NCBI RefSeq assembly: GCF_002284565.1 | Contig: NZ_NPKI01000012.1 | Coordinates: forward strand, 1-64,000 | DNA: 64,000 bases | Source: Mesorhizobium mediterraneum | GTDB lineage: Bacteria; Pseudomonadota; Alphaproteobacteria; Rhizobiales; Rhizobiaceae | Reading direction: 5' to 3' | Shown: one piece after another, positions 27,285 to 39,359 of the stretch | Layout: the number at the start of each line of letters is the position of its first letter | Position numbering within the stretch: the stretch's first letter is position 1 | Translations under genes and position numbers: made by a program | The notes under the pieces: generated by a model | The model's database searches: none | Told to the model about the DNA's origin: nothing | What the model saw: the letters and a program-made list of their open reading frames with translations, nothing else

Positions 27285-28053
27285 CTAGGATCTTGAAAAC
27301 GCTGGTTTCTGCTTGGCCTTGAAAGCGTCGACACCGGCGTTGAGATCGCCGGTTAGAGCGATGAAGCCGCTGGCCAGCGCCTCTGTGGCGGCAGCACTTT
27401 CCTCGCCCTCGGCGACCGCGATCATCAGTTTGGCGGCTTCGGTTGCCAACGGGCCGCGCTCGGCGATCTTGCCGGCCCAGGCCTTGGCCTCAGTGAATGC
27501 CTTGCCCGTGTCGACCAGCCGATCGATGATGCCTAGAGCGAGTGCTTCGGCCGCCACGAACAGCTCGCCGCCGATTGCCATGCGCCGCACCGTTTGCGCG
27601 CCGAAGCGGCGCACCGCGCGCTGCGTGCCGGACCAGCCGGGCACCACGCCGATCGAGGTTTCCGGGAAGCCCAATTTCACCTGCGCCTCGGCGACGCGGA
27701 AGTCACAGGCGACCGCCAGTTCCAGCCCGCCGCCCAGCGCATGGCCTGACAGCACGGCGATAGTCGGCTGCCGCAACCGCGCCAGCCGGTCGAAGACGCG
27801 ATGGCCGTAGCGCACCCATTGCACTTGGAAGTCGGCGGCACTCATTTGCGACCAGGCTTCGACATCTCCACCCGAGCAAAAACCCTTGCCTTCGCCACAC
27901 AGCAGCACGGCGCGGACGCCATCCGCAGCTTCCGCCGTGTCAAGCGCGGCTTCCAGCGCGCGCAGCATCGGGATGTCGAGCGCGTTGAACTTCTCCGGCC
28001 GGCGCAGTGTGACGATGCCGAGGGTGCCATCGGTGTCAAAGGTGACGAGACGT

Positions 28054-28061
<8 letters not shown>
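27285..28061 (-). CDS. Enoyl-CoA hydratase/isomerase family protein
   Basis: A 258-residue crotonase-fold enzyme. Oxyanion-hole segments are seen at KFNALDIPML and SGHALGGGLELAVACDF, and the active-site loop at FPETSIGVVPGWSGTQ. The glutamate of the second loop is present as in hydratases. The ATG at 28061 was chosen for its GGAGG site seven bases upstream; it overlaps the CoA-transferase gene by eight bases. It implies that part of this pathway runs on CoA thioesters. Confidence 0.88.
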
Positions 28062-31708
<3,647 letters not shown>

Positions 31709-31743
31709 CCAGATCCGTCCTCCCGGTATTTTCTGGTCGAATT

Positions 31744-31759
31744 ATTGGAACGTTCTAAT
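31744..31759 (-). promoter_or_regulatory. Putative LacI operator O1, lacI-proximal
   Basis: ATTGGAACGTTCTAAT is a near-perfect inverted repeat with a central CG step, 36 bases upstream of the lacI start. It shares the 14-mer TTATTGGAACGTTC with the second site. Read on the minus strand an AATAAT hexamer overlaps its edge as a possible -10 element, although no good -35 is seen. Binding here would repress lacI and the genes behind it. Confidence 0.72.
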
Positions 31760-31898
31760 CCCTGTGTTGGATTTGAGTCAATCGGGATTTTTTCCGAGCT
31801 AGAAAAACGGGAGCTTAGCGGGTGCAGCCGGTGCTCTTCAAGGGTTTGTCGCTGCGATGCAGCATTCGGCGAGACCGAGATCGGGGACATAAAGGTTC

Positions 31899-31927
31899 TT
31901 GATTTATTGGAACGTTCCATTTATAGG
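31899..31927 (+). promoter_or_regulatory. DUF993 promoter with LacI operator O2 in its spacer
   Basis: TTGATT (31899-31904) and TATAGG (31922-31927) are separated by 17 bases, an ideal sigma-70 spacing. The spacer holds the perfect 12-bp palindrome TGGAACGTTCCA (31908-31919). A repressor bound there would block RNA polymerase directly. The start codon lies about 20 bases after the -10. The centre is 162 bp from O1. Confidence 0.75.
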
Positions 31928-31947
31928 CGCGAGCAAGGGAGAGATCT

Positions 31948-33102
31948 ATGGACATTGCCTTGCCCGAAGAGGGCGGTCGCAGCACTCGCTACCGCCTTGT
32001 CGGCCAGCCGGCACAGCCGGTGATCGGCGCACGGTTTTCGCGCATCGCCTATGCCGCCGCCCATGTCGTTGCCGATCCCCTCGCGATGACCGATCCGTGG
32101 TCCCATCCCGCGGTCGACTGGGAGTGCACGATGGCATTCCGCCATCATCTGTGGCGTCTAGGCTTCCGCATCGCCGAGGCGATGGACACCTCGCAGCGCG
32201 GCATGGGTTTCGACTGGGCAAACGCTAGGGAATTGATCCGCCGCTCGATCGCCGAGGCGCGAACCGTCGAGGGCGCCGATCTCGCCTCAGGTGCCGGAAC
32301 AGACCATCTGGCGCCAGGCGCCGCCAGGACGCTCGACGATGTCATCGCGGCCTATGAGGAGCAGTTCGGTTTCATCGAAGGCCTGGGCGGCAAGGCGATC
32401 ATGACGGCCAGCCGCGCGCTGGCGACTGTCGCCAAGGGTCCCGACGATTATATCAGCATCTATGACCGCATTCTGTCTCAGGCATCCGGCAAGGTCATCC
32501 TGCACTGGCTGGGCGACATGTTCGATCCGGCTCTGAAGGGTTATTGGGGCAGCCATGATTTCGAGACCGCGCTCGACACGGTGGTCGCCATCATCGAACG
32601 CCACGCCGGCAAGGTCGAGGGGATCAAGATATCACTGCTCGATGCCGACAAGGAAATCGCGCTCAGGAACCGGCTGCCGGAAGGGGTGATCATGTTCACC
32701 GGCGACGATTTCAATTATCCCGAATTGATCGCGGGCGATGGCGAAAGGCACTCGCACGCGCTGCTCGGCATTTTCGACGCCATCGCGCCGGTCGCCAATG
32801 CCGCGCTGGCGAAACTGGCCGACGGCGACCGCGCCGGCTATGACGCGATGATGGCGCCGACGGTACCTCTGTCGCGGAAAATCTTCGAGGCGCCGACCGA
32901 GTATTACAAGGCCGGTATCGTCCTCATGGCATGGCTGAACGGCCACCAGGAGCATTTTTCGATGGTCGGCGGCATGCAATCGGCGCGCGGCATTTGCCAC
33001 TATGCCGATGTGTTCCGTCTTGCCGACCAGGCCGGATTGCTGGCCGACCCGGAGCTTGCCATCGCAAGAATGAAGAGCCTGTGTGCCGTGGCGGGCGTCT
33101 GA
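31948..33102 (+). CDS. DUF993 / dihydrodipicolinate synthase-like aldolase family protein
   Basis: A 384-residue protein of the DUF993 group, which is placed in the DHDPS/class I aldolase superfamily. GVGK-type motifs are not clear, but the lysine in GKVEGIKISLLD (near residue 225) fits the Schiff-base position, and YYKAGIVLMAWLNGHQEHF is strongly conserved-looking. GGGAGAG precedes the ATG. It is the only rightward gene in the LacI-linked cluster. A retro-aldol or dehydration step on a keto-sugar acid is the natural guess; no member with a proven reaction is known to me. Confidence 0.82.
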   Translation: MDIALPEEGGRSTRYRLVGQPAQPVIGARFSRIAYAAAHVVADPLAMTDPWSHPAVDWECTMAFRHHLWRLGFRIAEAMDTSQRGMGFDWANARELIRRSIAEARTVEGADLASGAGTDHLAPGAARTLDDVIAAYEEQFGFIEGLGGKAIMTASRALATVAKGPDDYISIYDRILSQASGKVILHWLGDMFDPALKGYWGSHDFETALDTVVAIIERHAGKVEGIKISLLDADKEIALRNRLPEGVIMFTGDDFNYPELIAGDGERHSHALLGIFDAIAPVANAALAKLADGDRAGYDAMMAPTVPLSRKIFEAPTEYYKAGIVLMAWLNGHQEHFSMVGGMQSARGICHYADVFRLADQAGLLADPELAIARMKSLCAVAGV

Positions 33103-33247
33103 TCGCCATCCCACTAGAAGAGTTCGCCCAAATCTCCGATTTGCCTTGTCTGGGCAAATCTGTATGCGGTATGCGTCCGACGCAGGCCCATCCGGCGCGC
33201 CGCCGCCAGATGGTCATAGCGGCCGTTTTCTGCATAGGGATACGCCA

Positions 33248-34210
33248 ATGAGTTTCGACCTTCAGGGCAAGCGCGTTTTCGTGGCCGGGCATCGCGGCAT
33301 GGTCGGCTCCGCCATATTGCGCAGGCTGGCGGGCGAGGACTGCGAGGTCCTGACCGCATCCCGCGATGAACTCGATCTTATGGACCAGGCCGGCGTGCGA
33401 CGCTGGATGGCTGACCACAGGCCGGATGCGGTGGTGATGGCGGCGGCCAAGGTCGGCGGTATCCTGGCAAACGACAGGTTGCCGGTCGATTTTCTGCAGG
33501 ACAATCTCATCATGCAGACCAATGTCATCGAGAGCGCCTTTCGCAACGAGGTGCAGAAACTGCTATTTCTCGGTTCGTCCTGCATCTACCCGAAGTTTGC
33601 GGCACAGCCGATCTCCGAGGATGCTTTGCTCACCGGTCCGCTCGAGCCCACCAACGAATGGTATGCGATCGCCAAGATCGCTGGACTGAAACTTTGCCAA
33701 GCCTATCGGCGCCAATATGGTGTCGAGTACATCTCGGCGATGCCGACCAACCTCTATGGCCCCGGCGACAATTTCGACCTCTCCACCAGCCATGTCGTAC
33801 CGGCCCTTATGCGGAAGGCGCACCAGGCCAAGCGCGCCGGCGACAAAACCCTCGAGGTCTGGGGATCGGGCACGCCGATGCGCGAATTCCTGCATGTCGA
33901 CGACGCCGCCGACGCTCTGGTCTGGCTGCTGACAAACTATTCCGGCGACAGCCATGTCAATGTTGGCTCGGGCGAAGACATCACCATTGCCGAGCTGGCC
34001 CGCACCATGCTCTCCGTTGTCGGCGCCGATGCCGTGCTCACATTCGATGCGACCAAGCCGGACGGCACGCCGCGCAAGCTGATGGACGTGTCGCGTCTGT
34101 TTGCGACGGGCTGGCGCCCACAGTACTCGCTTCAGAGTGGATTGGAGCAGACCTATGCTTGGTTTCTCCGGCATATCGAGAAGGGCGATCTCCGCCTCGG
34201 CGCGGCCTGA
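33248..34210 (+). CDS. fcl: GDP-L-fucose synthase
   Basis: A 320-residue extended SDR that epimerises and reduces GDP-4-keto-6-deoxymannose to GDP-L-fucose, for polysaccharide or Nod-factor-type decoration. Motifs: AGHRGMVGSAI, the AAAKVGGI segment specific to this enzyme, LGSSCIYP with the catalytic serine, and YAIAK with the tyrosine-lysine pair. The ATG at 33248 starts the conserved domain; the frame is open upstream without family similarity. The usual partner gmd is not in the window. It follows DUF993 by 145 bases and is probably a separate unit. Confidence 0.92.
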   Translation: MSFDLQGKRVFVAGHRGMVGSAILRRLAGEDCEVLTASRDELDLMDQAGVRRWMADHRPDAVVMAAAKVGGILANDRLPVDFLQDNLIMQTNVIESAFRNEVQKLLFLGSSCIYPKFAAQPISEDALLTGPLEPTNEWYAIAKIAGLKLCQAYRRQYGVEYISAMPTNLYGPGDNFDLSTSHVVPALMRKAHQAKRAGDKTLEVWGSGTPMREFLHVDDAADALVWLLTNYSGDSHVNVGSGEDITIAELARTMLSVVGADAVLTFDATKPDGTPRKLMDVSRLFATGWRPQYSLQSGLEQTYAWFLRHIEKGDLRLGAA

Positions 34211-34412
34211 CCCTCAATCGACGCTGATTGCCACCGCAGACGAGGGCCCTGGGCGGCCCTGAAGCGCGTCGCGAGGCTCATGCGGCGGCCTGAAAGCGAA
34301 CGACGTTCGCGGACGTTCCGGCATGTCCTCCAATTTTTCTTGTGAAGAAATACGGCCTGAGAAGCGACCAAGCACTGCGTTTGCAAAGCGCGGTCAATCA
34401 TGGAGACTTCTC

Positions 34413-34616
34413 ATGTCTATTGCGATACAAAATATCTTTCTTGCTGCCGTTTCAGCTTCGGTGCTGGCAGGTTGTCAAACAACGGTGACGAGAGAGTGCG
34501 ACAAGTTAAATTCGAAAACGGTCTACAGCGGCAAATGCTGCGGTGCAGGCGACGTGCCGTGCCGGGAAGGCAAGGGGGGAGGCAGGCCGGGAAATACGCC
34601 GGATCCAACACCATAA
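34413..34616 (+). CDS. Small putative lipoprotein
   Basis: A 67-residue protein with a short signal peptide and a lipobox (SVLAGCQ; lipidated cysteine at residue 21). The mature part of about 47 residues is polar, has four more cysteines (REC, GKCCGAG, VPC) and ends in a Gly/Pro-rich tail. GGAGA sits seven bases before the ATG, a good reason to believe it is translated. I do not recognise a family. The preceding 200 bases after fcl contain no gene that I can support. Confidence 0.6.
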   Translation: MSIAIQNIFLAAVSASVLAGCQTTVTRECDKLNSKTVYSGKCCGAGDVPCREGKGGGRPGNTPDPTP

Positions 34617-34714
34617 TGATCCGATCCGATATCGCCCGTCCTGGTTCGAGCCGGGGCGGCGTCCCAAGCTTCGGGGGCGCGCTCTCGGACCCGTTCATGG
34701 CTTCTCGCCGGCAC

Positions 34715-34820
34715 TAAAGCGCGTCGCGTTTGAACGGATTCATGCGACGCGCTTTAAGTTCTTGTTTTTATGCATGTCGTTATCGCAAAACCGCTGCGCA
34801 CTTTTGCGCGACATGCATTA
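34715..34820 (+). repeat. Intergenic two-hairpin repeat, family B, copy 2
   Basis: Same length, orientation and two stem-loops as 12700-12805, with about ten base differences, several of them compensated within the stems (for example GCGCGACATGCA against TGCATGTCG). It separates the small lipoprotein gene from tRNA-Val. Confidence 0.88.
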
Positions 34821-34892
34821 GCCGGACGCGACGATCGGATTTGAGCCCGAGGCGAAAGCGAAGCAGCTATGAGAGATGGACTGTAGTTCGGA

Positions 34893-34967
34893 TGGTGGGC
34901 GTGACAGGGATTGAACCTGTGACCCCTGCAATGTCAATGCAGTGCTCTCCCGCTGAGCTACACGCCC
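34893..34967 (-). tRNA. tRNA-Val (anticodon GAC)
   Basis: A 75-nt cloverleaf on the minus strand. The acceptor stem is GGGCGTG/CACGCCC, the D-arm TAGCTCAGCGGGAGAGC, the anticodon stem-loop CTGCATTGACATTGCAG, and the T-arm GGTTCAATCC. CCA is encoded. The GAC anticodon reads GTC and GTT codons. Confidence 0.96.
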
Positions 34968-35082
34968 ATCCGAAGCCGCGCATACACCATTTTTGCTCCG
35001 GCGCGTCAATAGGAGGAGAAGGGAAAGAAAGGCACGCCTTGTCGCGCCGTTGAAGACACGCCGAAGCCTTGCCAAAATTGGC

Positions 35083-35445
35083 TCAGGCCGCCTGCAGCAT
35101 CTTTTCGACCTCGTTGACGAGGTCGCGTAGATGGAACGGCTTCGAAAGCACCTTGGCGTCTTTCGGCGCCTTGGAATCCGGATTGAGCGCAACGGCGGCG
35201 AAGCCGGTGATGAACATGACCTTGAGGTCGGGATCGATCTCGGTGGCGCGGCGGGCGAGTTCTATGCCGTCCATCTCCGGCATGACGATATCGGTCAGGA
35301 GCAGTGAGAAGGGCTCTTCGCGCAGCCGCTCATAGGCGCTGGCGCCATTGTCGAAATCGCTGACTTGGTAGCCGGCACGCTCCAGCGCCTTGACGAGGAA
35401 CCGGCGCATGTCGTCGTCGTCTTCCGCCAGTAGAATGCGTGCCAT
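35083..35445 (-). CDS. cpdR: CpdR single-domain response regulator
   Basis: A 120-residue receiver-only response regulator. The acidic pocket is AEDDDD, the phospho-acceptor aspartate lies in LLLTDIVMPEMDG (residue 51), and the switch lysine in VLSKPFHLRDL. It matches alphaproteobacterial CpdR almost throughout. Unphosphorylated CpdR brings ClpXP to the cell pole and promotes CtrA-pathway proteolysis; the CckA-ChpT relay phosphorylates it. The gene stands alone, divergent from an N-formylglutamate amidohydrolase gene 87 bases away. Confidence 0.95.
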   Translation of the reverse strand: MARILLAEDDDDMRRFLVKALERAGYQVSDFDNGASAYERLREEPFSLLLTDIVMPEMDGIELARRATEIDPDLKVMFITGFAAVALNPDSKAPKDAKVLSKPFHLRDLVNEVEKMLQAA

Positions 35446-35532
35446 CTTATCCCGTCCGAATCACCCGCCCGAGACTGCCGTGGGGCAGCCCGTTAACCAT
35501 CCTGTATATGAGGAGGTGACGGTAAACATCAA

Positions 35533-36549
35533 GTGAACGATGAAGAGCCCAATCCGCATTTAACAAAGCGGTTCAGCCGCCGAAATGCTGGACATGCGGC
35601 CGGCGAGGTGGCACTTTCCAATCATGATGCATTGGTTTTTTTGGGTTCGTTCAAATTGAAAACGGCAGCCGAAGATTTTTCGGTCGTTCCAGCCTTCGAA
35701 ATCCGGTCGGGCGCCGAACAGCGCGTCCCCTTCCTCTTCAACTCGCCGCATAGCGGCCGCCACTATCCGGACCGGTTCCTGGCCATGGCAAGGCTGGACC
35801 GAAACGCCATCCGCCGGTCCGAGGATTGCTACGTCGACGAATTGTTCGGTGGCGCCGTTGCGCTCGGCGCGCCGATGCTGGCGGCAAACTTCCCGCGCGC
35901 CTATCTCGACGTCAACCGGGAGCCTTGGGAACTCGACCCGCGCATGTTCGCCGAGCCCGTGCCGTCCTTCTGCAACATCCGCTCGGCGCGCGTGGCCGGC
36001 GGGCTTGGCACCGTGCCCAAGTTGGTGGGAGAGGGGCTCGACATCTATGCCGGCCGCTTGCCGCTGGCGGAAGCCGTCGCGCGTATCGAGGCTGTCTACA
36101 AGCCTTATCACGAGACGCTGAAACGGCTTCTGACCAGGACCCATGCACGGTTCGGCTTTGCCGTGCTGATCGATTGCCACTCGATGCCGGCGAGCATCAG
36201 GGTCGGTGACAGCGGTCTCAGGCCGGATTTTATCGTTGGCGATCGTTTCGGCATGTCCGCCTCGGCAGCGTTGACCGAGACGGCGATCGGCCTGCTCATC
36301 GGCATGGGCTATACCGTGGCCCATAACAAGCCTTACGCCGGAGGCTTCATCACCGAGCATTACGGCCGCCCCGTGCGCCATCTCCATGCACTGCAAATCG
36401 AGGTCAATCGCGGACTCTACATGAACGAGCGGACGTTCCAGAAATCCGCCGGCTTCGATGCGCTCGCCGACGATCTGGCGCAATTCTCGGCCGACCTGAT
36501 GGCGATGCCCGATCACGATTTTATCGATCTGCCGCTTGCCGCCGAATGA
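35533..36549 (+). CDS. N-formylglutamate amidohydrolase family protein
   Basis: A 338-residue FGase-family protein. The signatures are LFNSPHSGRHYPD, REPWELDPRMF, LIDCHSMPAS and AGGFITEHYGRP followed by ALQIEVNRGLY. It is a distant paralogue of the hydrolase at 1691. The GTG at 35533 lies 13 bases after AGGAGGTGA, a wide spacing, and the first 50 residues look unlike the family, so the real start may be further in. It is not beside histidine-utilisation genes. The neighbour is hisN, which may be only an inherited rhizobial gene order. Confidence 0.83.
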   Translation: MNDEEPNPHLTKRFSRRNAGHAAGEVALSNHDALVFLGSFKLKTAAEDFSVVPAFEIRSGAEQRVPFLFNSPHSGRHYPDRFLAMARLDRNAIRRSEDCYVDELFGGAVALGAPMLAANFPRAYLDVNREPWELDPRMFAEPVPSFCNIRSARVAGGLGTVPKLVGEGLDIYAGRLPLAEAVARIEAVYKPYHETLKRLLTRTHARFGFAVLIDCHSMPASIRVGDSGLRPDFIVGDRFGMSASAALTETAIGLLIGMGYTVAHNKPYAGGFITEHYGRPVRHLHALQIEVNRGLYMNERTFQKSAGFDALADDLAQFSADLMAMPDHDFIDLPLAAE

Positions 36550-36958
36550 TGCCAAAAATCGGAATCGATTTTTGCAAAGGATTCTGCGCCAAATAAAGAG
36601 ATCTTGTGCCAGATAAAGGCGTCAGCGTGCGGGTCGGGAAAGGCGCGTGTGCGCTGGATGCCGCGCTGAAAAAAAGACCGCATCGTTTGCACGACACGGT
36701 CGAAGTCTAGGGAGGAAACGCCCAAGGAGGGCATGGACAGGAAAACCTGTCCGAGAACAAATCTATTGTGCGCTGCACAAATGTCAAGCCGCCGAAAGGC
36801 GTTTTTAATTCACTGTGATGTGGAAATCGTATTTCGAGGGCGCCAGCGTTGCATTCGAGCAACAGTCGTCGATGCGCAAAAATCTTCGCACGCCCTTGTT
36901 TTGGCGGAAAACCACAGGCAAACGACGGTTCCAGCACGCTGCAACGCGGGAGAATCAG
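36550..36958. other. Intergenic region without a supported gene, two hairpins
   Basis: No convincing coding sequence is seen. A perfect 9-bp hairpin lies at 36553-36574 (CAAAAATCG and CGATTTTTG), just after the hydrolase stop, and may help end its transcript. A second hairpin (GGACAGG, AAAA loop, CCTGTCC) lies at 36734-36751. The hisN frame is open from 36815 but the family-like part starts only near 36959. Confidence 0.55.
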
Positions 36959-37732
36959 TTGGACATCAGCATCGATTTCATGCGGCGCATTGCGCTTGCC
37001 GCCGCAGCCGAAACCTTGCCGCGCTTCCGCAGCCAGGGCGCGGTCGCCAACAAGGAGCAAGGCAGCTTCGACCCGGTCACCGAGGCCGACCGCGAGGCTG
37101 AGCGAGTCATCCGGGCGCTGATATCAGCGGAATATCCCGATCATGGCATCCTCGGCGAGGAGCATGGCAGCGAGAACATTTCCAGCAGGCATATCTGGGT
37201 GATCGATCCGATCGACGGGACGCGCGCCTTCATTTCCGGCCTGCCGGTGTGGGGAACGCTGGTCGGGCTGACGGTCGATGGCGATGCCGTCGCCGGCATG
37301 ATGTCGCAACCATTCACCGGCGAGCTTTTCTACGCCAACGCTTCCGGTGCTCATTATGAAGGTCCGGGCGGGCCGCGGAGGCTGACGACACGCAAGACGA
37401 CAAGCCTTGCCGAGGCGACGCTGTTCACCACCACGCCGGCACTATTCAAGGGAGACGCGCGCCTGCGCTACGACCTGTTCGAAAAACAGGTCCAGCTCGC
37501 CCGCTACGGCACCGACTGCTATGCTTTCGCCATGGTCGCGGCGGGAAGCGTCGACATCGTCGCCGACCCCGGATTGAAACCCTACGATATCGTCGCGCTG
37601 ATCCCGATCATCGAGAAGGCTGGTGGCGTCGTCACCACCTTCGAAGGCGGACCGGCGGAAGGTGGCGGCGACATCCTGGCTGCGGCAACGCCGGAGCTTC
37701 ACACCGCCGCGATGGCCGCGCTGCGTGGCTGA
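36959..37732 (+). CDS. hisN: Histidinol-phosphatase, inositol-monophosphatase type
   Basis: A 257-residue Mg-dependent phosphatase. The metal-site motifs are ILGEEHG, WVIDPIDGTRAFISG and the C-terminal GLKPYDIVALIPIIEKAGG. It carries out the next-to-last step of histidine synthesis in alphaproteobacteria that lack the HisB-type enzyme. The TTG at 36959 was chosen because GGGAGA lies just upstream and the resulting length equals the family norm. The frame is open back to an ATG at 36815, but that stretch is not family-like. Confidence 0.87.
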   Translation: MDISIDFMRRIALAAAAETLPRFRSQGAVANKEQGSFDPVTEADREAERVIRALISAEYPDHGILGEEHGSENISSRHIWVIDPIDGTRAFISGLPVWGTLVGLTVDGDAVAGMMSQPFTGELFYANASGAHYEGPGGPRRLTTRKTTSLAEATLFTTTPALFKGDARLRYDLFEKQVQLARYGTDCYAFAMVAAGSVDIVADPGLKPYDIVALIPIIEKAGGVVTTFEGGPAEGGGDILAAATPELHTAAMAALRG

Positions 37733-37851
37733 ACCGGCTGGGCAGCTGGCCATTGCGGCCCAAAGCGCCCAGGGCGATGATAGTCCACGCTCCTGACAGG
37801 AGGATGTCAGTAGCCCTCTGCTATGGAGATAATGTCACGGGAGGGGTTCAC

Positions 37852-38364
37852 ATGCCGACGCTATCAACAACCAGCCGTTCCGAAGATGCTCCGGCAGACG
37901 GCTGGGCCGACTTCGATTTCTTCTTCGGACGCTGGAACGTCAGCCATCGAAGGTTGCAGAAGCGCCTGCAAAGTGACACGAACTGGGACGTGTTTGGCGG
38001 GACATGTGAAGTGCACTCGATCCTTGGCGGCCTCGGCAATTTCGACGACAATGTCATTGAATTGCCCGGCGGCGCCTATCGCGCCGCCACGCTGCGGACG
38101 TTCGATCCTGCGGCGAGACAATGGTCGATCTGGTGGATCGACGGCCGCAATCCGGCGACCATCGATATCCCGATGCGCGGCACCTTCGAGGCAGGCGTCG
38201 GCACATTCCTGTGCGAAGACGTATTCGACGGCCGCCCGATCCAGGTTCGCTTCCTCTGGTCGCGGATCACTGAAAACTCGGCGCGCTGGGAGCAGGCTTT
38301 TTCACCGGATGGCGGTAAGAGCTGGGAGATCAACTGGATCATGGATTTCGCTCGCCAGGCGTAA
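37852..38364 (+). CDS. Conserved hypothetical protein, DUF1579-like
   Basis: A 170-residue soluble protein rich in tryptophan and aromatic residues (FDFFFGRWNVSHRRLQKRL, WSIWWIDGR, WEINWIMDF). The pattern fits DUF1579-like single-domain beta proteins of unknown function. The start at 37852 has GGGAGGGG upstream; the frame extends to 37753 but that part looks random. It converges with the hydrolase gene, 23 bases apart. No function is proposed. Confidence 0.7.
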   Translation: MPTLSTTSRSEDAPADGWADFDFFFGRWNVSHRRLQKRLQSDTNWDVFGGTCEVHSILGGLGNFDDNVIELPGGAYRAATLRTFDPAARQWSIWWIDGRNPATIDIPMRGTFEAGVGTFLCEDVFDGRPIQVRFLWSRITENSARWEQAFSPDGGKSWEINWIMDFARQA

Positions 38365-38387
38365 AGCCAAGAGACGCGGCGTTCCAA

Positions 38388-39359
38388 TCAGGCCGCGTCG
38401 TCGCTTCCCGGGATGAAGGCATCGAAGGCGGCAAGGAACTGCTCGCGATAGAAGTCGGCTTCCTGCAATATTTCATGGCGCGCGCCATCGATCACCAGCA
38501 GCGAACCGAGGCGCAGACGTCGGGTGTAGGTTTCCACCGCCTTGGTCGAGACGACTTGGTCGGCGCCAGCGGCGATCACCAGCAAGGGAACCTGGATCCT
38601 GGCGATGAAGTCGGGATCGCTGATGGCCTCGGACGCCTCCGCCGCCGCTTTCAGCCAGCGGATCGTCGGGCCGCCGAGCGCCAGTTGCGGGTAGGTCTCG
38701 TAGATAAGCGTGTTGCGCCGATACCGCTCCGGATCTGATGTCACCATGTTGGCGGCAAAGGGTATGGTTTTCCTGGGCCGCGGACCCCAGGCGGCATAAA
38801 GCTTGCCAAGGCCCAGCAGACAGAACAGCGAGCAGACGCGGCGAACGGTGGTTATCGAAACCGGCAGGTCGGGCACGGTTAGGAATGGGGCGATCAGCAC
38901 CATGCGCCGTACGCGATTCACCATTGACGGCGCAGCAAGCAGCGTGATCACCGCCCCAGCTGAATGGGCCAATATGTAGTACGGCCCCCGGCAGTCGGGC
39001 AGCACGATCTCCTCGAAGAACTGTTCCAGGTCGCTGGTATAGTCGAAGAAGCTGCGGACATAGCCGCGCTCGCGGTCGCCGATCAGCCGGTCGGACCCGC
39101 CCTGGCCGCGCCAGTCGAGGGTGGCAACGCCGAAGCCGCGGTCGGCAAGATTGCGGATGGTCTCGAAATATTTTTCGATGCACTCGTTGCGGCCGGTCAG
39201 GACGACCACGGTGCCCTTCATGGGGCGCGCAACGGCGGGAAAGAGGCCGTAGCGGATATTCTTGCCGTCGCGCGTTGTGAAGAAACCACCTACCGCATTT
39301 TCCGGCAGCGGATTGCCCGGAATTTCGTGGAAGAGGGGAATTTCGTTGAAGAGGTCCAT
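38388..39359 (-). CDS. Alpha/beta hydrolase, lysophospholipase-like
   Basis: A 323-residue serine hydrolase of the PldB/monoacylglycerol lipase group. It has VVLTGRNECIEKYFETI after strand 3, TLDWRGQGGSDR, the nucleophile elbow AHSAGA (the usual G-x-S-x-G has Ala first), the acid in VIAAGADQVVS and the histidine in DGARHEIL. No signal peptide. The start at 39359 opens the conserved domain; the upstream extension to 39626 has no family sequence and contains a repeat. Likely acts on acylglycerols or lysophospholipids. Confidence 0.85.
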   Translation of the reverse strand: MDLFNEIPLFHEIPGNPLPENAVGGFFTTRDGKNIRYGLFPAVARPMKGTVVVLTGRNECIEKYFETIRNLADRGFGVATLDWRGQGGSDRLIGDRERGYVRSFFDYTSDLEQFFEEIVLPDCRGPYYILAHSAGAVITLLAAPSMVNRVRRMVLIAPFLTVPDLPVSITTVRRVCSLFCLLGLGKLYAAWGPRPRKTIPFAANMVTSDPERYRRNTLIYETYPQLALGGPTIRWLKAAAEASEAISDPDFIARIQVPLLVIAAGADQVVSTKAVETYTRRLRLGSLLVIDGARHEILQEADFYREQFLAAFDAFIPGSDDAA

